In this document: piece after piece, positions 17,782 through 28,923 of the stretch
Position numbering within the stretch: the stretch's first letter is position 1
How the letters are laid out: every line of letters begins with the position of its first letter
Origin: Pseudooceanicola spongiae
GTDB taxonomy: Bacteria > Pseudomonadota > Alphaproteobacteria > Rhodobacterales > Rhodobacteraceae
Reading direction: 5' to 3'
Length of the DNA: 64,000 nucleotides
NCBI RefSeq assembly: GCF_014899185.1
Contig: NZ_CP045201.1
Span: 976,501 to 1,040,500 of the forward strand
The notes under the pieces: generated by a model
The model's input: the letters and a program-made list of their open reading frames with translations, nothing else
Databases searched by the model: none
What the model was told of the DNA's origin: nothing
Program-made: the position numbers and the translations under genes

Positions 17782-18717
17782 ATGACCCATGATCCCATCG
17801 CCCGTCTCCGCCGTTTCAACCGCGCCGTCACCACCGAGGTCGGGGCGCTGGATCACTCCTTCCTTGGTCGCGGCCGCCCCCTTGGCGCCGCGCGCGTATT
17901 GAATGCGATCGGTCAGGGTTTCACAGAAGTGTCTGAAATCCGTGATTATCTCGGCCTTGACTCGGGCTTGATGAGCCGGCTTTTGCGCAGTCTAGAAGGC
18001 GAAGGTCTGCTGACGACGACACCCGATGAAGCCGATGCCCGCCGCCGTATCGCCCGTCTGACAGAGGCTGGCCAAGCAGAGTTTACCGCCTACGAAAGCC
18101 TGTCGGATAGCCGTGCCGAGGCGCTCTTTTCACGTCACCCCAAGCCACAGGCGCTGCTCGCTGCGATGGATCTGGTCGCCTCCGTGCTCGGGCGCGACCG
18201 CATTCTGATCACCGAACAGGATCCGCGATGCCAGGCCGCAGTTTTTTGCCTCGGTGAATACTATAGCGAGCTTGCGCGACGTTTTGAGCGCGGCTTCGAC
18301 GTTTCGCTGTCCTGCGATCCCGACGCCGCCGACATGATCCGACCGCGGGGCGTGTTCCTCGTCGCGCTCTCCGACGGACTGCCGTTGGGGTGTGTTGGCC
18401 TGAAAGGGTCCGGTGCCTCTGCTGATCCGATGGACTTGGATCAGGCCGACTCGCCTCGCAAGGCAGAGATCAAGCGTCTCTGGGTCTCGCCCGCCGCTCG
18501 CGGCCTTGGGCTGGCGCGGGACCTGATGACCCGTGTCGAAGAGATCGCCTGCGATCTCGGCTACACACATCTGCGGCTGGACACCAACAGCGCGCTCCCC
18601 GAGGCGGTGAACCTCTATCGCGCCTCTGGCTGGGTCGAGATTGATCGTTTCAACGATGATCCTTACCCAGATTTTTTCTTTGAAAAGAAGATCGGTCGCT
18701 CGCCTGGCGTTTCCTGA
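17782..18717 (+). CDS. MarR-type regulator fused to a GNAT acetyltransferase
   Basis: 311 residues. The N-terminal ~145 form a MarR winged helix (VSEIRDYLGLDSGLMSRLLRSLEGEGLL, then the wing with RR). Residues ~150-305 form a GNAT domain with the acetyl-CoA motif RLWVSPAARGLGLARDLM and the typical end EAVNLYRASGWVEI. Such fusions are known; the acetylated substrate may also be the signal. The start is fixed by the operator pair just upstream. The TPR gene ends inside operator 1, so the two genes are adjacent but probably separately controlled. Confidence 0.88.
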   Translation: MTHDPIARLRRFNRAVTTEVGALDHSFLGRGRPLGAARVLNAIGQGFTEVSEIRDYLGLDSGLMSRLLRSLEGEGLLTTTPDEADARRRIARLTEAGQAEFTAYESLSDSRAEALFSRHPKPQALLAAMDLVASVLGRDRILITEQDPRCQAAVFCLGEYYSELARRFERGFDVSLSCDPDAADMIRPRGVFLVALSDGLPLGCVGLKGSGASADPMDLDQADSPRKAEIKRLWVSPAARGLGLARDLMTRVEEIACDLGYTHLRLDTNSALPEAVNLYRASGWVEIDRFNDDPYPDFFFEKKIGRSPGVS

Positions 18718-18748
18718 CCTTGATAGTGCCGGCAGGCTTCGCCGAGAG

Positions 18749-18825
18749 ATTTGCAAATAGGCACACCAAAATTTGCAGAATTGCAGCAAGTGCCTTTGCA
18801 AAGTAGCGACATGGCATTTGCAAAT
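18749..18825. repeat. Cluster of TTTGCAAA palindromes
   Basis: Three perfect 10-bp palindromes, ATTTGCAAAT (18749-18758), CTTTGCAAAG (18794-18803) and ATTTGCAAAT (18816-18825), plus a partial TTTGCAGA at 18772. TTTGCAAA is the half-site of short-chain fatty acyl-CoA regulators (PccR/ScfR type) in Rhodobacter, where two copies are 4 bp apart; that spacing is not seen here. Confidence 0.55.
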
Positions 18826-18922
18826 TGCGCTAGCCACGACATTCAAAACAGCTCAGCGAGGCAGCGAGAACAATCGCGGCAGCAAATTCGCACCATCGAT
18901 GCAGGCCGTGCAGCGAAGCCCC

Positions 18923-18963
18923 GCACCGACCAGATACCGACGCGACACCGTTCTGATACCGAC
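18923..18963. repeat. Array of 8-bp units with an 11-bp period (ATACCGAC type), site 1
   Basis: GCACCGAC at 18923, ATACCGAC at 18934, ACACCGTT at 18945 and ATACCGAC at 18956 start exactly 11 bp apart. The 3-bp spacers vary. The same unit and the same period occur at 50182-50222. The array lies in the convergent gap between the MarR-GNAT gene and mfd, 46 bp beyond the mfd stop codon. Confidence 0.6.
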
Positions 18964-19008
18964 CTGGAAAATCAGCGATTTCCAGTGCTTGCACGAATGC
19001 ACAATCCG

Positions 19009-22000
19009 TCAGCTGCGGGCCTTCGCCTTCTTCTCTTTGGTCACCACAATTTCCGCCAGATCCCGGGCGATCGCAAAGGCACCCTTGATCCGCTCTCCAT
19101 CGCTTTTCCAGTCGCTTTGCAGCACGATACGGTTATCCTTGACCCGTGCCGTGCCACCCTGATCGCGGATGAAGGCCACCAACCCCTCAGGGCTTGCGAA
19201 CTTGTCGTTGTGGAACTGGATCGTGGCCCCCCTCGGCCCCGCGTCCAGCTTGGCGATCCCGGCCCGCTTGCACATCGCCTTGATCCGGACAACCAGCAGC
19301 AAGGTATTGACCTCCTTGGGCAATTTCCCAAAACGGTCGATCAGTTCAGCCGCGAACCCTTCCAGCTCGACCTTCTTCGACAGGCTTGAGAGGCGCCGAT
19401 AGAGCCCCAGCCGCAGGTCCAGATCCGGCACATAGTCTTCGGGGATCAGCACCGGCACACCCAGGTTCAGCTGCGGCGCCCATTGCCCATCGCTCTCGGT
19501 CAGGCCTTCCAGCTCTCCGGAGCGGATCTTGGCAATCGCCTCCTCCAGCATCGACTGGTACAGCTCATACCCAACGTCCCGCATGTTGCCCGACTGCTCC
19601 TCGCCCAGCAAATTGCCGGCGCCGCGAATATCAAGGTCTTGAGATGCAAGCGTAAATCCGGCGCCCAGCGTGTCGAGACTGCTCAGCACCCGCAGTCGTT
19701 TCTGCGCGGCATCCGTCAGTTTCATACGCGGTGTCGTCGTCATGTAGGCATAGGCGCGGGTCTTGGCGCGGCCAACGCGGCCACGGATCTGGTAGAGCTG
19801 CGCGAGGCCGAACATATCCGCGCGGTGCACGATCATCGTATTGGCGCGCGGGATGTCGAGGCCGCTTTCCACGATCGTCGTGGCCAGCAAAACATCGTAT
19901 TTCCCATCGTAAAACGCGTTCATCCGCTTGTCGAGATCGCCTGCCGCCATCTGCCCGTGCGCCACAACGAAGCTGACCTCAGGCACCTGCGTTTTCAGAA
20001 ACTCCTCGATCTCGGGAAGATCGCTCAGCCGTGGCACCACGAAGAAGCTTTGGCCCCCACGATAATGCTCTCTTAACAGGGCCTCGCGTACGGTGACGGC
20101 ATCGAATTCACTGACGTAGGTGCGGATCGCCAGACGGTCGACCGGCGGCGTCCCGATGATGGAAAGGTCACGCACACCAGACAGGCTGAGTTGCAGCGTC
20201 CGCGGGATTGGCGTCGCCGTCAGCGTCAGCACATGAACGTCAGAGCGCATCTGCTTCAGACGTTCCTTATGCGACACCCCGAAGCGTTGCTCTTCGTCGA
20301 TGATCAGCAGGCCGAGGTTCCGGAAGTTGATCCCCTTGGCCAGCAGCGCATGCGTGCCGACCGCAATATCGACAGTGCCATCGGCAATGCCAGCGCGGGT
20401 GCGCGTTGCGTCCGATGCGCTAACAAAGCGCGACAATGCATTGACTTCAATCGGAAATCCACGAAACCGCTCGGCAAATCCCTGATAGTGCTGGCGGGCC
20501 AGCAGGGTCGTCGGGGCAATTACGGCGACCTGAGCGCCGGACATCGCGGCAACAAAGGCCGCCCGAAGCGCAACCTCGGTCTTGCCAAAGCCGACGTCAC
20601 CGCAGATCAGCCGATCCATCGGATGGCCGGACTCCATATCCGTCAGCACATCGTGAATGGCGCTCAGCTGGTCATCGGTCTCCTGGTAGGGAAAACGCGC
20701 CTGAAACGCGTCCCATTCGCCTGAGGGCGGGTCCATGATCGGCGCTCGCCGCAGCGCGCGTTCGGCGGCAACGCGGATCAGCTTGTCGGCCATCTCGCGG
20801 ATGCGTTCTTTCAGCCGGGCCTTCTTGGCCTGCCAGGCGCCACCGCCCAGCTTGTCGAGGAAGCCTTCCTCGTGGCCATATTTCGAGAGCAGTTCGATAT
20901 TCTCGACGGGCAAATAAAGCCGAGCGTTTTCAGCATATTCAAGCAGAATGCACTCATGCGCTGCGCCGGCGGCGGTGATCACTTCCAGCCCATGATAGCG
21001 CCCGATGCCGTGATCCACATGGACCACCAGATCGCCTGTGCTCAGGCTCTGCGTTTCGGTCAGGAAATTCTCGGCCCGCTTGCGCTTGCGTGCGCCGCGG
21101 ATCAGCCGGTCGCCCAGAACGTCCTGCTCGGAAATCACCGTCAGGGCGCGGTCGCGCCACTTGCCAGTGAACCCGTGCTCCAATGGCCAGATCGCAAGAT
21201 GCAGCCCGGTCTTGCCGAGGCGAGAGGCATCATTCAGCGACACAGCACCGCCCAGCCCTTCGTCCTCGATCAGCCCTTCAAGACGCTCTCGCGCGCCCTC
21301 GGAATAGGACGCAACGACCACCGGACCGTCGTGAAGTTTCGCACGAATATGATCTGCCAGAGCGCTGAAAAGGTTGATATTTTCAAGCTGCCGTTCGGGT
21401 GAGAAATTGCGCCCCTGACGCCCTCCGGCATCCAGAACGTTCACCCCCGGCGACTGTGGCAAGGGCGACAGCTGGATCACCCGACGCGCGCCAATCGCCG
21501 CCTCCCATGCGGCATCCGTCAGATAGAGCAGCGCTGGCGGCACCGGTTTGTAGACCGAGTCCATGCGCCCCTTTTGCCCCAGGGCAATGCGGCGGGTTTC
21601 GTATTGGTCCGTGATCGTGTCCCACCGCGACAGCCGCGCCGGGGTGACCTGATCGTCCAGCGTGATGGTCGCGTCCGGCAGGTAGTCGAACAGCGTCTCG
21701 AGCCGCTCATGAAAGAACGGCAGCCAGTGCTCGATCCCCTGCTGTTTGCGCCCGGCGCTGACAGCCTCGTACAGCGGGTCATCGGTGCCGGCAGCGCCAA
21801 ACTCGATGCGATAGTTCTGGCGGAACCGGGTGATCGCGGCATCGTCCAGAATGACTTCGGAAACCGGAGCAAGTTCAATGACATCCAGCTTATCAGTGGT
21901 GCGCTGCGTGGCCGCATCAAAGCGGCGTGCGCCGTCCAGAACATCGCCGAACAGGTCGAGGCGCACCGGCCCGCCACTGCCCGCAGGATAGATGTCGATG

Positions 22001-22482
22001 ATCCCGCCGCGCAGCGCGTAATCGCCGGGCTCCGTGACCGCATTGCTCTGCGAAAAGCCCATGCGGACAAGGAAATTGCGCAGGGCTTTTTCGTCGATCC
22101 GGTCGCCAACGCGGGCGGTGAAGGCGGCGTCGCGCAGCACCTCGCGGGCGGGCACTTTCTGGGTCGCGGCGCTCATTGTCGTCAGCAGGATGAACCGGCT
22201 GGGCATGCCGTGCACCAGTCCCGCCAGCGTCGCCATCCGCATCGCCGAGATATCGGCATTGGGCGAAACCCGGTCATAGGGCAGACAGTCCCAGGCCGGA
22301 AATGTCAGCACCGGGATGTCGGGCGCAAAGAAGTGCAGCGCATCAACCATGGCGGCCAAGCGCTTGTCATCACGTGCAATATGCACGACGGGACCAGCAC
22401 TTTTGTGGGCCTCTGCGATCAACAGAGCGGCGTCGAACCCCTCGGGCGCACCGCCGAGGGTGATATGCGTTTTATTGGCCAT
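19009..22482 (-). CDS. mfd: Transcription-repair coupling factor Mfd
   Basis: 1157 residues, full length. UvrB-like N-terminal module, then the RNA polymerase interaction domain, then the translocase: Walker [10 protein letters not shown] near residue 627, the DEEQRFGV box near 730, the helicase motif [13 protein letters not shown], and the C-terminal regulatory domain. It removes RNA polymerase stalled at DNA damage and recruits UvrA. The start lies 2 bp after the stop of the upstream membrane-protein gene, so the two are co-transcribed. Confidence 0.97.
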   Translation of the reverse strand: MANKTHITLGGAPEGFDAALLIAEAHKSAGPVVHIARDDKRLAAMVDALHFFAPDIPVLTFPAWDCLPYDRVSPNADISAMRMATLAGLVHGMPSRFILLTTMSAATQKVPAREVLRDAAFTARVGDRIDEKALRNFLVRMGFSQSNAVTEPGDYALRGGIIDIYPAGSGGPVRLDLFGDVLDGARRFDAATQRTTDKLDVIELAPVSEVILDDAAITRFRQNYRIEFGAAGTDDPLYEAVSAGRKQQGIEHWLPFFHERLETLFDYLPDATITLDDQVTPARLSRWDTITDQYETRRIALGQKGRMDSVYKPVPPALLYLTDAAWEAAIGARRVIQLSPLPQSPGVNVLDAGGRQGRNFSPERQLENINLFSALADHIRAKLHDGPVVVASYSEGARERLEGLIEDEGLGGAVSLNDASRLGKTGLHLAIWPLEHGFTGKWRDRALTVISEQDVLGDRLIRGARKRKRAENFLTETQSLSTGDLVVHVDHGIGRYHGLEVITAAGAAHECILLEYAENARLYLPVENIELLSKYGHEEGFLDKLGGGAWQAKKARLKERIREMADKLIRVAAERALRRAPIMDPPSGEWDAFQARFPYQETDDQLSAIHDVLTDMESGHPMDRLICGDVGFGKTEVALRAAFVAAMSGAQVAVIAPTTLLARQHYQGFAERFRGFPIEVNALSRFVSASDATRTRAGIADGTVDIAVGTHALLAKGINFRNLGLLIIDEEQRFGVSHKERLKQMRSDVHVLTLTATPIPRTLQLSLSGVRDLSIIGTPPVDRLAIRTYVSEFDAVTVREALLREHYRGGQSFFVVPRLSDLPEIEEFLKTQVPEVSFVVAHGQMAAGDLDKRMNAFYDGKYDVLLATTIVESGLDIPRANTMIVHRADMFGLAQLYQIRGRVGRAKTRAYAYMTTTPRMKLTDAAQKRLRVLSSLDTLGAGFTLASQDLDIRGAGNLLGEEQSGNMRDVGYELYQSMLEEAIAKIRSGELEGLTESDGQWAPQLNLGVPVLIPEDYVPDLDLRLGLYRRLSSLSKKVELEGFAAELIDRFGKLPKEVNTLLLVVRIKAMCKRAGIAKLDAGPRGATIQFHNDKFASPEGLVAFIRDQGGTARVKDNRIVLQSDWKSDGERIKGAFAIARDLAEIVVTKEKKAKARS

Positions 22483-22484
22483 TT

Positions 22485-23012
22485 TCAGCGCCCCAATACG
22501 CCGAGTGAGGCGTTGATGAACATTCCCCAGGTCGAGGTGACGAGGATCGCCAACAACCCGATCGCCTGGATCGCGATGCGCAGGCGGCGCAGTCGCAGGT
22601 AAAGATCTTCTGTGCCCGGCTGCTCGCGGGCGATTTTATGTGCGGCCCGCACGCTCAGCAGCCACACAAGCGACAGAGGCAGCGCCAAAAGAAACAAAGC
22701 CTGCGCAAATTCAACGCCGTAGCGAAAGCCCAGCAAGGCCAGCGCTGTCAGGGCAAAGCCCCCCAGACCTGCAATCAGCAGCCAGGAGGTGTCCGAGATC
22801 GTGAGGATGCGATTGACGTTGATGCGCACAAGATCCTGCAGATCGGCCTCTGCCTTCGCGCCCTTGTTCTGGGCGCGCAGGATCACATCGAAGGGCACGC
22901 CAAGCACCCAATGGCTGGCGGATGACCAGACCACAGCCAAGGCGATCCAGAACCACAGGTTTGAAAACGACCGCAGGTCAATGAGTTCGAAAATACTGGC
23001 CGCCGCGCCCAC
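22485..23012 (-). CDS. Conserved Rhodobacteraceae membrane protein, labelled 'component of SufBCD complex' in some annotations
   Basis: About 175 residues with four hydrophobic helices; the N-terminal SFSNLWFWIALAVVWSSASHW is characteristic of the family. GTG 23012 is preferred because GAGGG lies just before it and the protein then starts close to the conserved ELIDLRSFSNL; ATG 23066 is the alternative. From memory, homologues carry a SufBCD-component label, but nothing in this sequence shows Fe-S involvement, and the gene is in an operon with mfd, not suf. Confidence 0.65.
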   Translation of the reverse strand: MGAAASIFELIDLRSFSNLWFWIALAVVWSSASHWVLGVPFDVILRAQNKGAKAEADLQDLVRINVNRILTISDTSWLLIAGLGGFALTALALLGFRYGVEFAQALFLLALPLSLVWLLSVRAAHKIAREQPGTEDLYLRLRRLRIAIQAIGLLAILVTSTWGMFINASLGVLGR

Positions 23013-23040
23013 TGGCCCTCTGTCCTTTCGTACACCGTGA

Positions 23041-24252
<1,212 letters not shown>

Positions 24253-24260
24253 GCGCGCGC

Positions 24261-24285
24261 AGACCCGGTCCGCCGCGCCCGGTCT
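24261..24285 (+). terminator. Possible hemB terminator
   Basis: AGACC (24261-24265) pairs with GGTCT (24281-24285), with a partly paired GC-rich interior, 9 bp after the hemB stop. The following T-run is poor (TCATCATTT), so Rho may be needed. Confidence 0.3.
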
Positions 24286-24418
24286 TCATCATTTGGTGAC
24301 ACGGCGCGGTGCAGGCTTTATACTGCGCGGGAGATGCCGGAAAACCGGTGCATGGCCTCCCAAGGGGGCCTTCAGGCAGGAGCATCCCCGGCGCATGGGG
24401 ACATAGACAGGCAGTGAC

Positions 24419-24979
24419 ATGAGCAATCTGACAAGACGATCCTTCGCATTCGCGGCCCTTGCCGCCCTTCCGGCGCTGGCCGCCTGCAGCGGTGGTGTCG
24501 GCAACTCTGGCCCCGCCCAGATCGACGCGCGTGTGGATGCGACCCTGTCGCAAATGTACTCCCAATTCCCGGGCACACGCGATCTCGCGCAGAAATCCGC
24601 CGGTATGCTGGTGATGCCGCTGATCACTGAGGCAGGTTTTGGCCTGGGCGGTGGGTACGGTCGCGGCGCGCTGCGCGTCGGTGGCGGCACGGTCGAATAC
24701 TACTCCGCCACGCAGGCCAATGTCGGTCTGCAGATCGGCGCCCAGCAATATGCCCACGTGCTGTTTTTCATGACACAGGAGGCGCTTGCCGAATTCCGCC
24801 GCTCGGACGGTTGGGTCGCCAGTGCCGACGCCGAGGTGGTGTTCAGCGATCAGGGCGAAACCCTGCGCGCCGATACCACGACCTCGCTGTCGCCGGTGAT
24901 TGCCGTGATTTTTGCGCAAGCCGGCTTGAAGATCGGGGCCACGGTCGAAGGACTGAAATACTCCCGCATCCTTCCGTAA
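24419..24979 (+). CDS. SYLF-domain (Ysc84-like) lipoprotein
   Basis: 186 residues. The N-terminus has a twin-arginine-like TRRSFAF, a hydrophobic core and the lipobox LAAC, so the mature protein is lipid-anchored at Cys near residue 23. The rest matches the SYLF lipid-binding domain: AQKSAGMLVMPLI, GFGLGGGYGRGAL, then EVVFSDQG. Relatives in bacteria are outer-membrane or periplasmic with unknown roles. Transcribed alone downstream of hemB. Confidence 0.82.
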   Translation: MSNLTRRSFAFAALAALPALAACSGGVGNSGPAQIDARVDATLSQMYSQFPGTRDLAQKSAGMLVMPLITEAGFGLGGGYGRGALRVGGGTVEYYSATQANVGLQIGAQQYAHVLFFMTQEALAEFRRSDGWVASADAEVVFSDQGETLRADTTTSLSPVIAVIFAQAGLKIGATVEGLKYSRILP

Positions 24980-25120
24980 GCGGACAGGCCAACCGGCTGC
25001 GGCGCTCTTTCTGCGCCGCAGCACTAAATCGTGACGCGCGGTGATGACACTCAGCGCAACGATTTCGAAAGGCTCGCGTTAGGGTGGTGCACTCCCCCTT
25101 TGACGCGAAAGGAACAGCCC

Positions 25121-25690
25121 ATGCGGCTTCCGCTGATTTCCCCCGATGATCTGACCGATGTTCAGAAGCCTCTTTACGAGGATATGCACAAAGGCATTGG
25201 CAGCAATTTCAACAGCTTCAAGGCGGTCGCCGAGGATGGCGCGCTGATGGGCCCGTGGAATCCATGGCTGCACGAGCCCAAGATCGGCGGCGCCATCTGG
25301 GATCTGACCAAGGTCATGAGCATGGAAGCCACCCTGCCCGAGGAAGCCCGTCAGGTCGCCATCCTCGTCACCGGTGCCCAGTTCGATGCGGCTTATGAGC
25401 TTTACGCTCATGTGGCCGTCGCCGAATCTGCCGGCATGGACAAGGACCGGATTGCCACCATCGTCGCCGGCACCCGTCCCTCTGGCATGAGCGAGCCTGA
25501 GGCCGTCAGTTACGACGTGGCCATTTCGCTGGCGTCGGGGCGCAAACTGGCACGCGCCACCTATGATCGCGCGGTAGAGACCTTCGGCCAGCACGGCACG
25601 AACGAGCTGATCTACCTCGTTGGCCTCTATTGCCTTGTCAGCGTCACCCTGAACGGCTTTGCCGTGCCCGTGCCAGATGAGGCGCAGTAG
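25121..25690 (+). CDS. Carboxymuconolactone decarboxylase-like protein lacking the CxxC
   Basis: 189 residues of the CMD/AhpD fold (LPEEARQVAILVTGAQFDAAYELYAHVAVAESAGM). In AhpD-type peroxidase partners this helix carries CxxC; here neither cysteine is present, so it cannot work as a disulfide reductase and is closer to the decarboxylase or unknown-function members. ATG 25121 has AAAGGA 8 nt upstream; the longer frame from 25031 is not supported. It converges on usg with 3 bp between. Confidence 0.78.
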   Translation: MRLPLISPDDLTDVQKPLYEDMHKGIGSNFNSFKAVAEDGALMGPWNPWLHEPKIGGAIWDLTKVMSMEATLPEEARQVAILVTGAQFDAAYELYAHVAVAESAGMDKDRIATIVAGTRPSGMSEPEAVSYDVAISLASGRKLARATYDRAVETFGQHGTNELIYLVGLYCLVSVTLNGFAVPVPDEAQ

Positions 25691-25693
25691 CGC

Positions 25694-25963
25694 TCAGTGG
25701 TAGCGAAATTCACCCACGACATTGCGCCATTCGCCTGAGCTGAGCTGCTTTCGGTGTGAAAACCGCACCGAATGCAGCGGCCCCTCGATCTTGGTCTGCC
25801 AATATTCGATGAATTTGAACAGCCTTGGGTGGTCCGGTGCGATGTCATAATCCTGCCAGACAAAGCTGTTCAACACATGGATATGATCCGGCATGCGGTA
25901 GAAAAATTCCGCCGTTGTCAGCCCGTATCCCTTCAACATCAGCTCGGTTTCGCTCTGCGCCAT
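25694..25963 (-). CDS. usg: Usg family protein
   Basis: 89 residues matching the small Usg family of alphaproteobacteria: ELMLKGYGLTTAEFFYRMPDHIHVLN near the start, then QDYDIAPDHPRLFKFIEYWQ and IEGPLHSVRFSHRK. The role is unknown; the name comes from its place near tryptophan genes in other genera. Start ATG 25963 matches family length; a frame to 26032 adds a non-family leader. Divergent from gyrA. Confidence 0.85.
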   Translation of the reverse strand: MAQSETELMLKGYGLTTAEFFYRMPDHIHVLNSFVWQDYDIAPDHPRLFKFIEYWQTKIEGPLHSVRFSHRKQLSSGEWRNVVGEFRYH

Positions 25964-26079
25964 TTTTGTGCCCCTGAAGTTGCCTCCAGAAAACCATCGC
26001 ACGGGGAAATTAATTTTCAACAAAAACAGCATGTTGGCAGTCTAACGTCAGTGCTGCCAAGACGGGGTTGCACCAACCA

Positions 26080-26109
26080 TTGCACCCCAGATAAGCCCGG
26101 TGTTATAGT
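26080..26109 (+). promoter_or_regulatory. Promoter of gyrA
   Basis: TTGCAC (26080-26085) and TATAGT (26104-26109) are 18 bp apart, about 45 bp before the gyrA start. The -35 has the same TTGCA form as the tRNA promoters in this window. Confidence 0.5.
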
Positions 26110-26153
26110 CCGCTCAACAATATATAGCGAACAAACGCAGACAGGCCTGTCCA

Positions 26154-28889
26154 TTGACCGATACTCCGGAACCTCCTGAAAACGAAACAGAAAACGTACC
26201 CGCACCCGCGAGCGGACCGACGATTTCGATCGCCGATGAAATGCGTTCCTCCTACCTCGACTATGCGATGTCGGTTATTGTCAGCCGTGCGATCCCTGAT
26301 CTGCGCGACGGCCTAAAACCTGTGCACCGCCGCATCATCTTCGCGATGAACGAGGTCGGAAACACCTACGACAAGCCCTATCGGAAGTCGTCGCGCCCCG
26401 TCGCGGACACCATGGGCAAGTATCACCCCCACGGCGACTCGGCGATCTATGACGCGCTGGTGCGGATGGCGCAGGACTTTTCGATGTCCCTGCCTCTGCT
26501 CGACGGTCAGGGTAACTTCGGCTCGATGGACGGCGACAAGGCTGCGGCGTTCCGCTATACCGAAGTGCGCATGGCCAAGACCGCCAGTTACCTGATCGAC
26601 GATATCGACAAGGATACGGTCGATTTCCAGGACAACTACGATGGCAAGGACCGCGAACCTTCTGTTCTGCCTGCGAAATTCCCCAACATGCTGGTCAACG
26701 GCGCGGGCGGTATCGCTGTCGGCATGGCGACCAACATTCCGCCGCACAACCTGGGCGAAGTGATCGATGCCACGCTGGCGCTGATCGAAAACCCCGACAT
26801 GTCGATCGAGGATCTGATCGAATACGTGCCGGGTCCCGACTTCCCGACAGGTGCAATCCTGCTCGGCCGTTCCGGCGCGCGCAAAGCCTATCTTGAAGGC
26901 CGCGGTTCCTGCATCATCCGCTCCAAGACCCATATCGAAGAGCTGCGCAAAGACCGCTTCGCCATCATCATCGACGAGATTCCCTATCAGGTGAACAAGT
27001 CGGTCATGATCGAGAAGATCGCCGAACTGGTGCGCGAAAAGCGCGTCGACGGCATTGCCCACGTTCAGGACGAAAGCGACCGTCAGGGCGTGCGCGTCGT
27101 GATCGAGCTGAAGCGTGACGCGACCGCCGAGGTCGTGTTGAACCAGCTGTTCCGCTTTACCCCGATGCAGACCTATTTCGGCTGTAACATGCTGGCGCTG
27201 AACGGTGGTAAACCGGAAACGCTGACGCTTTATGGCTTCCTGTCGGCCTTTGTTGATTTCCGCGAAGAAGTCGTCGCCCGCCGCACCGCTTTCCTGTTGC
27301 GCAAGGCGCGGGAACGCAGCCATGTGCTCTGCGGTCTGGCTGTCGCCGTCTCCAACGTTGATGAAATCGTCGCGACGATCCGTGGCTCGGCCGATGCGGC
27401 TGAAGCGCGCGAACAGTTGATGACCCGTCGCTGGCCGGCTGGGGCGATTGCCGAATATATCTCGCTGATCGACGATCCGACCCATAAGATGAACGACGAC
27501 GGCACCTATAACCTGTCCGAGACGCAAGCCCGCGCCATTCTGGAGCTGCGTCTGCAGCGCCTGACCCAGATCGGCGTCAAGGAAGTCACGGACGAGCTGC
27601 AGGAACTTGCCTCGAAAATCCGCGAATACCTCGAAATTCTCGGCAGCCGCGAGCGGATCATGGAGATCATCTCGAACGAGCTGCGTGAGATCAAGACGCT
27701 GTTTGCCGTCCCCCGTCGTACCGAAATCGTCGATTGGGGCGGTGATATGGACGACGAGGACCTGATCGAGCGTGAGGACATGGTCGTCACCGTTACGGCG
27801 GGTGGCTACATTCGCCGCACGCCGCTGGCCGATTTCCGTGCGCAACGTCGCGGCGGTAAGGGCGTGTCCGGTGGCTCGATGAAGGAAGACGACGCGGTCA
27901 CCTCGCTGTTCGTCGCCAATACCCATACGCAGCTGCTGTTCTTCACGACCGAAGGCATGGTCTACAAGCTCAAGACCTGGCGTCTGCCGCTTGGCAGCCG
28001 CACGTCCAAGGGCAAGGCGATCGTCAACATCCTGCCGATTCCGACCGGTGTGTCGATCGCGGCCATCATGCCCGTCGACCGTCCCGAGGAAGAATGGGAA
28101 GACCTGCAGATCGTCTTCGCGACCTCTGCTGGCGACGTGCGCCGCAATGCGCTGTCGGACTTCACCAATGTCATGCGCAACGGCAAGATCGCAATGGATC
28201 TGCCCGAGGGTGTCGAGCTGGTGAATGCCCGCATCGCGTCGGAGGATGACGATGTCATGCTGATCACCGACTCCGGTCGTGCGATCCGCTTCTCGACCAC
28301 CGCCGTGCGCGTCTTCAAGGGCCGAAAATCGACCGGTGTCCGCGGTATTCGCCTCTCCGGTGAGGATCGTGTCGTGTCGATGGCAATCATCCGCCACTTC
28401 GAGGCAAGCGCCGAAGAACGCGCCGCCTACCTCAAGATGCGCCGTGCCATGGCCGGTCTTGCTGACGACGCGGAAAGCGATGACGAAGACGCTGTCGCCG
28501 CTGACCCGAACTTCTCCAACGAACGCTATGCCGAGATGTCGGCGGTCGAGAACCTGATCCTGACGATCACCGCCAATGGTGCCGGCAAGCTGTCGTCCTC
28601 GCATGATTATCCAGTGCGCGGCCGTGGCGGCATGGGCGTGACAGCGATGGACAAGGCCATGCGTGGCGGCGCCATCGTTGCCTCCTTCCCGGTCGAGATG
28701 GACGACCAGATCATGCTGGCCACGACGCGCGGCCAGTCGATCCGGGTGCCCGTCGACGGAATCTCGTTCCGCTCGCGCAACGCCGGTGGTGTGCGTGTGT
28801 TCAATACGGGGGCCGACGAACAGGTCGTGTCGGTCGCACGTATTGTCGATCAGGGCGATGAAGAAACTGAAGGCAGTGCCGAAGGATAA
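26154..28889 (+). CDS. gyrA: DNA gyrase subunit A
   Basis: 911 residues. It cuts and rejoins DNA in the gyrase heterotetramer. The catalytic tyrosine is in FRYTEVRM (near 135), the GyrA box QRRGGKG near 564 is the DNA-wrapping signature, and the C-terminal beta-pinwheel repeats follow. The quinolone region reads [13 protein letters not shown], with Ser and Asp at the two resistance positions, the sensitive state. The start is TTG at 26154 (TTGACCGAT); no ATG occurs before codon 30 and no strong ribosome site is seen, so initiation may be weak. Confidence 0.97.
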   Translation: MTDTPEPPENETENVPAPASGPTISIADEMRSSYLDYAMSVIVSRAIPDLRDGLKPVHRRIIFAMNEVGNTYDKPYRKSSRPVADTMGKYHPHGDSAIYDALVRMAQDFSMSLPLLDGQGNFGSMDGDKAAAFRYTEVRMAKTASYLIDDIDKDTVDFQDNYDGKDREPSVLPAKFPNMLVNGAGGIAVGMATNIPPHNLGEVIDATLALIENPDMSIEDLIEYVPGPDFPTGAILLGRSGARKAYLEGRGSCIIRSKTHIEELRKDRFAIIIDEIPYQVNKSVMIEKIAELVREKRVDGIAHVQDESDRQGVRVVIELKRDATAEVVLNQLFRFTPMQTYFGCNMLALNGGKPETLTLYGFLSAFVDFREEVVARRTAFLLRKARERSHVLCGLAVAVSNVDEIVATIRGSADAAEAREQLMTRRWPAGAIAEYISLIDDPTHKMNDDGTYNLSETQARAILELRLQRLTQIGVKEVTDELQELASKIREYLEILGSRERIMEIISNELREIKTLFAVPRRTEIVDWGGDMDDEDLIEREDMVVTVTAGGYIRRTPLADFRAQRRGGKGVSGGSMKEDDAVTSLFVANTHTQLLFFTTEGMVYKLKTWRLPLGSRTSKGKAIVNILPIPTGVSIAAIMPVDRPEEEWEDLQIVFATSAGDVRRNALSDFTNVMRNGKIAMDLPEGVELVNARIASEDDDVMLITDSGRAIRFSTTAVRVFKGRKSTGVRGIRLSGEDRVVSMAIIRHFEASAEERAAYLKMRRAMAGLADDAESDDEDAVAADPNFSNERYAEMSAVENLILTITANGAGKLSSSHDYPVRGRGGMGVTAMDKAMRGGAIVASFPVEMDDQIMLATTRGQSIRVPVDGISFRSRNAGGVRVFNTGADEQVVSVARIVDQGDEETEGSAEG

Positions 28890-28923
28890 CAGCACTGTCC
28901 TGCGCCTTGGGGGCCGGGAAATC

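Noticed and set aside
24419-24979. SYLF protein as a porin or barrel
   Set aside because: It has a lipobox and the SYLF motif order instead of barrel strands.
26313-28895. 860-codon open frame antisense to gyrA
   Set aside because: It exactly shadows a strongly conserved gene in GC-rich DNA, has a low-complexity His/Asp/Arg-rich product and no start signal.
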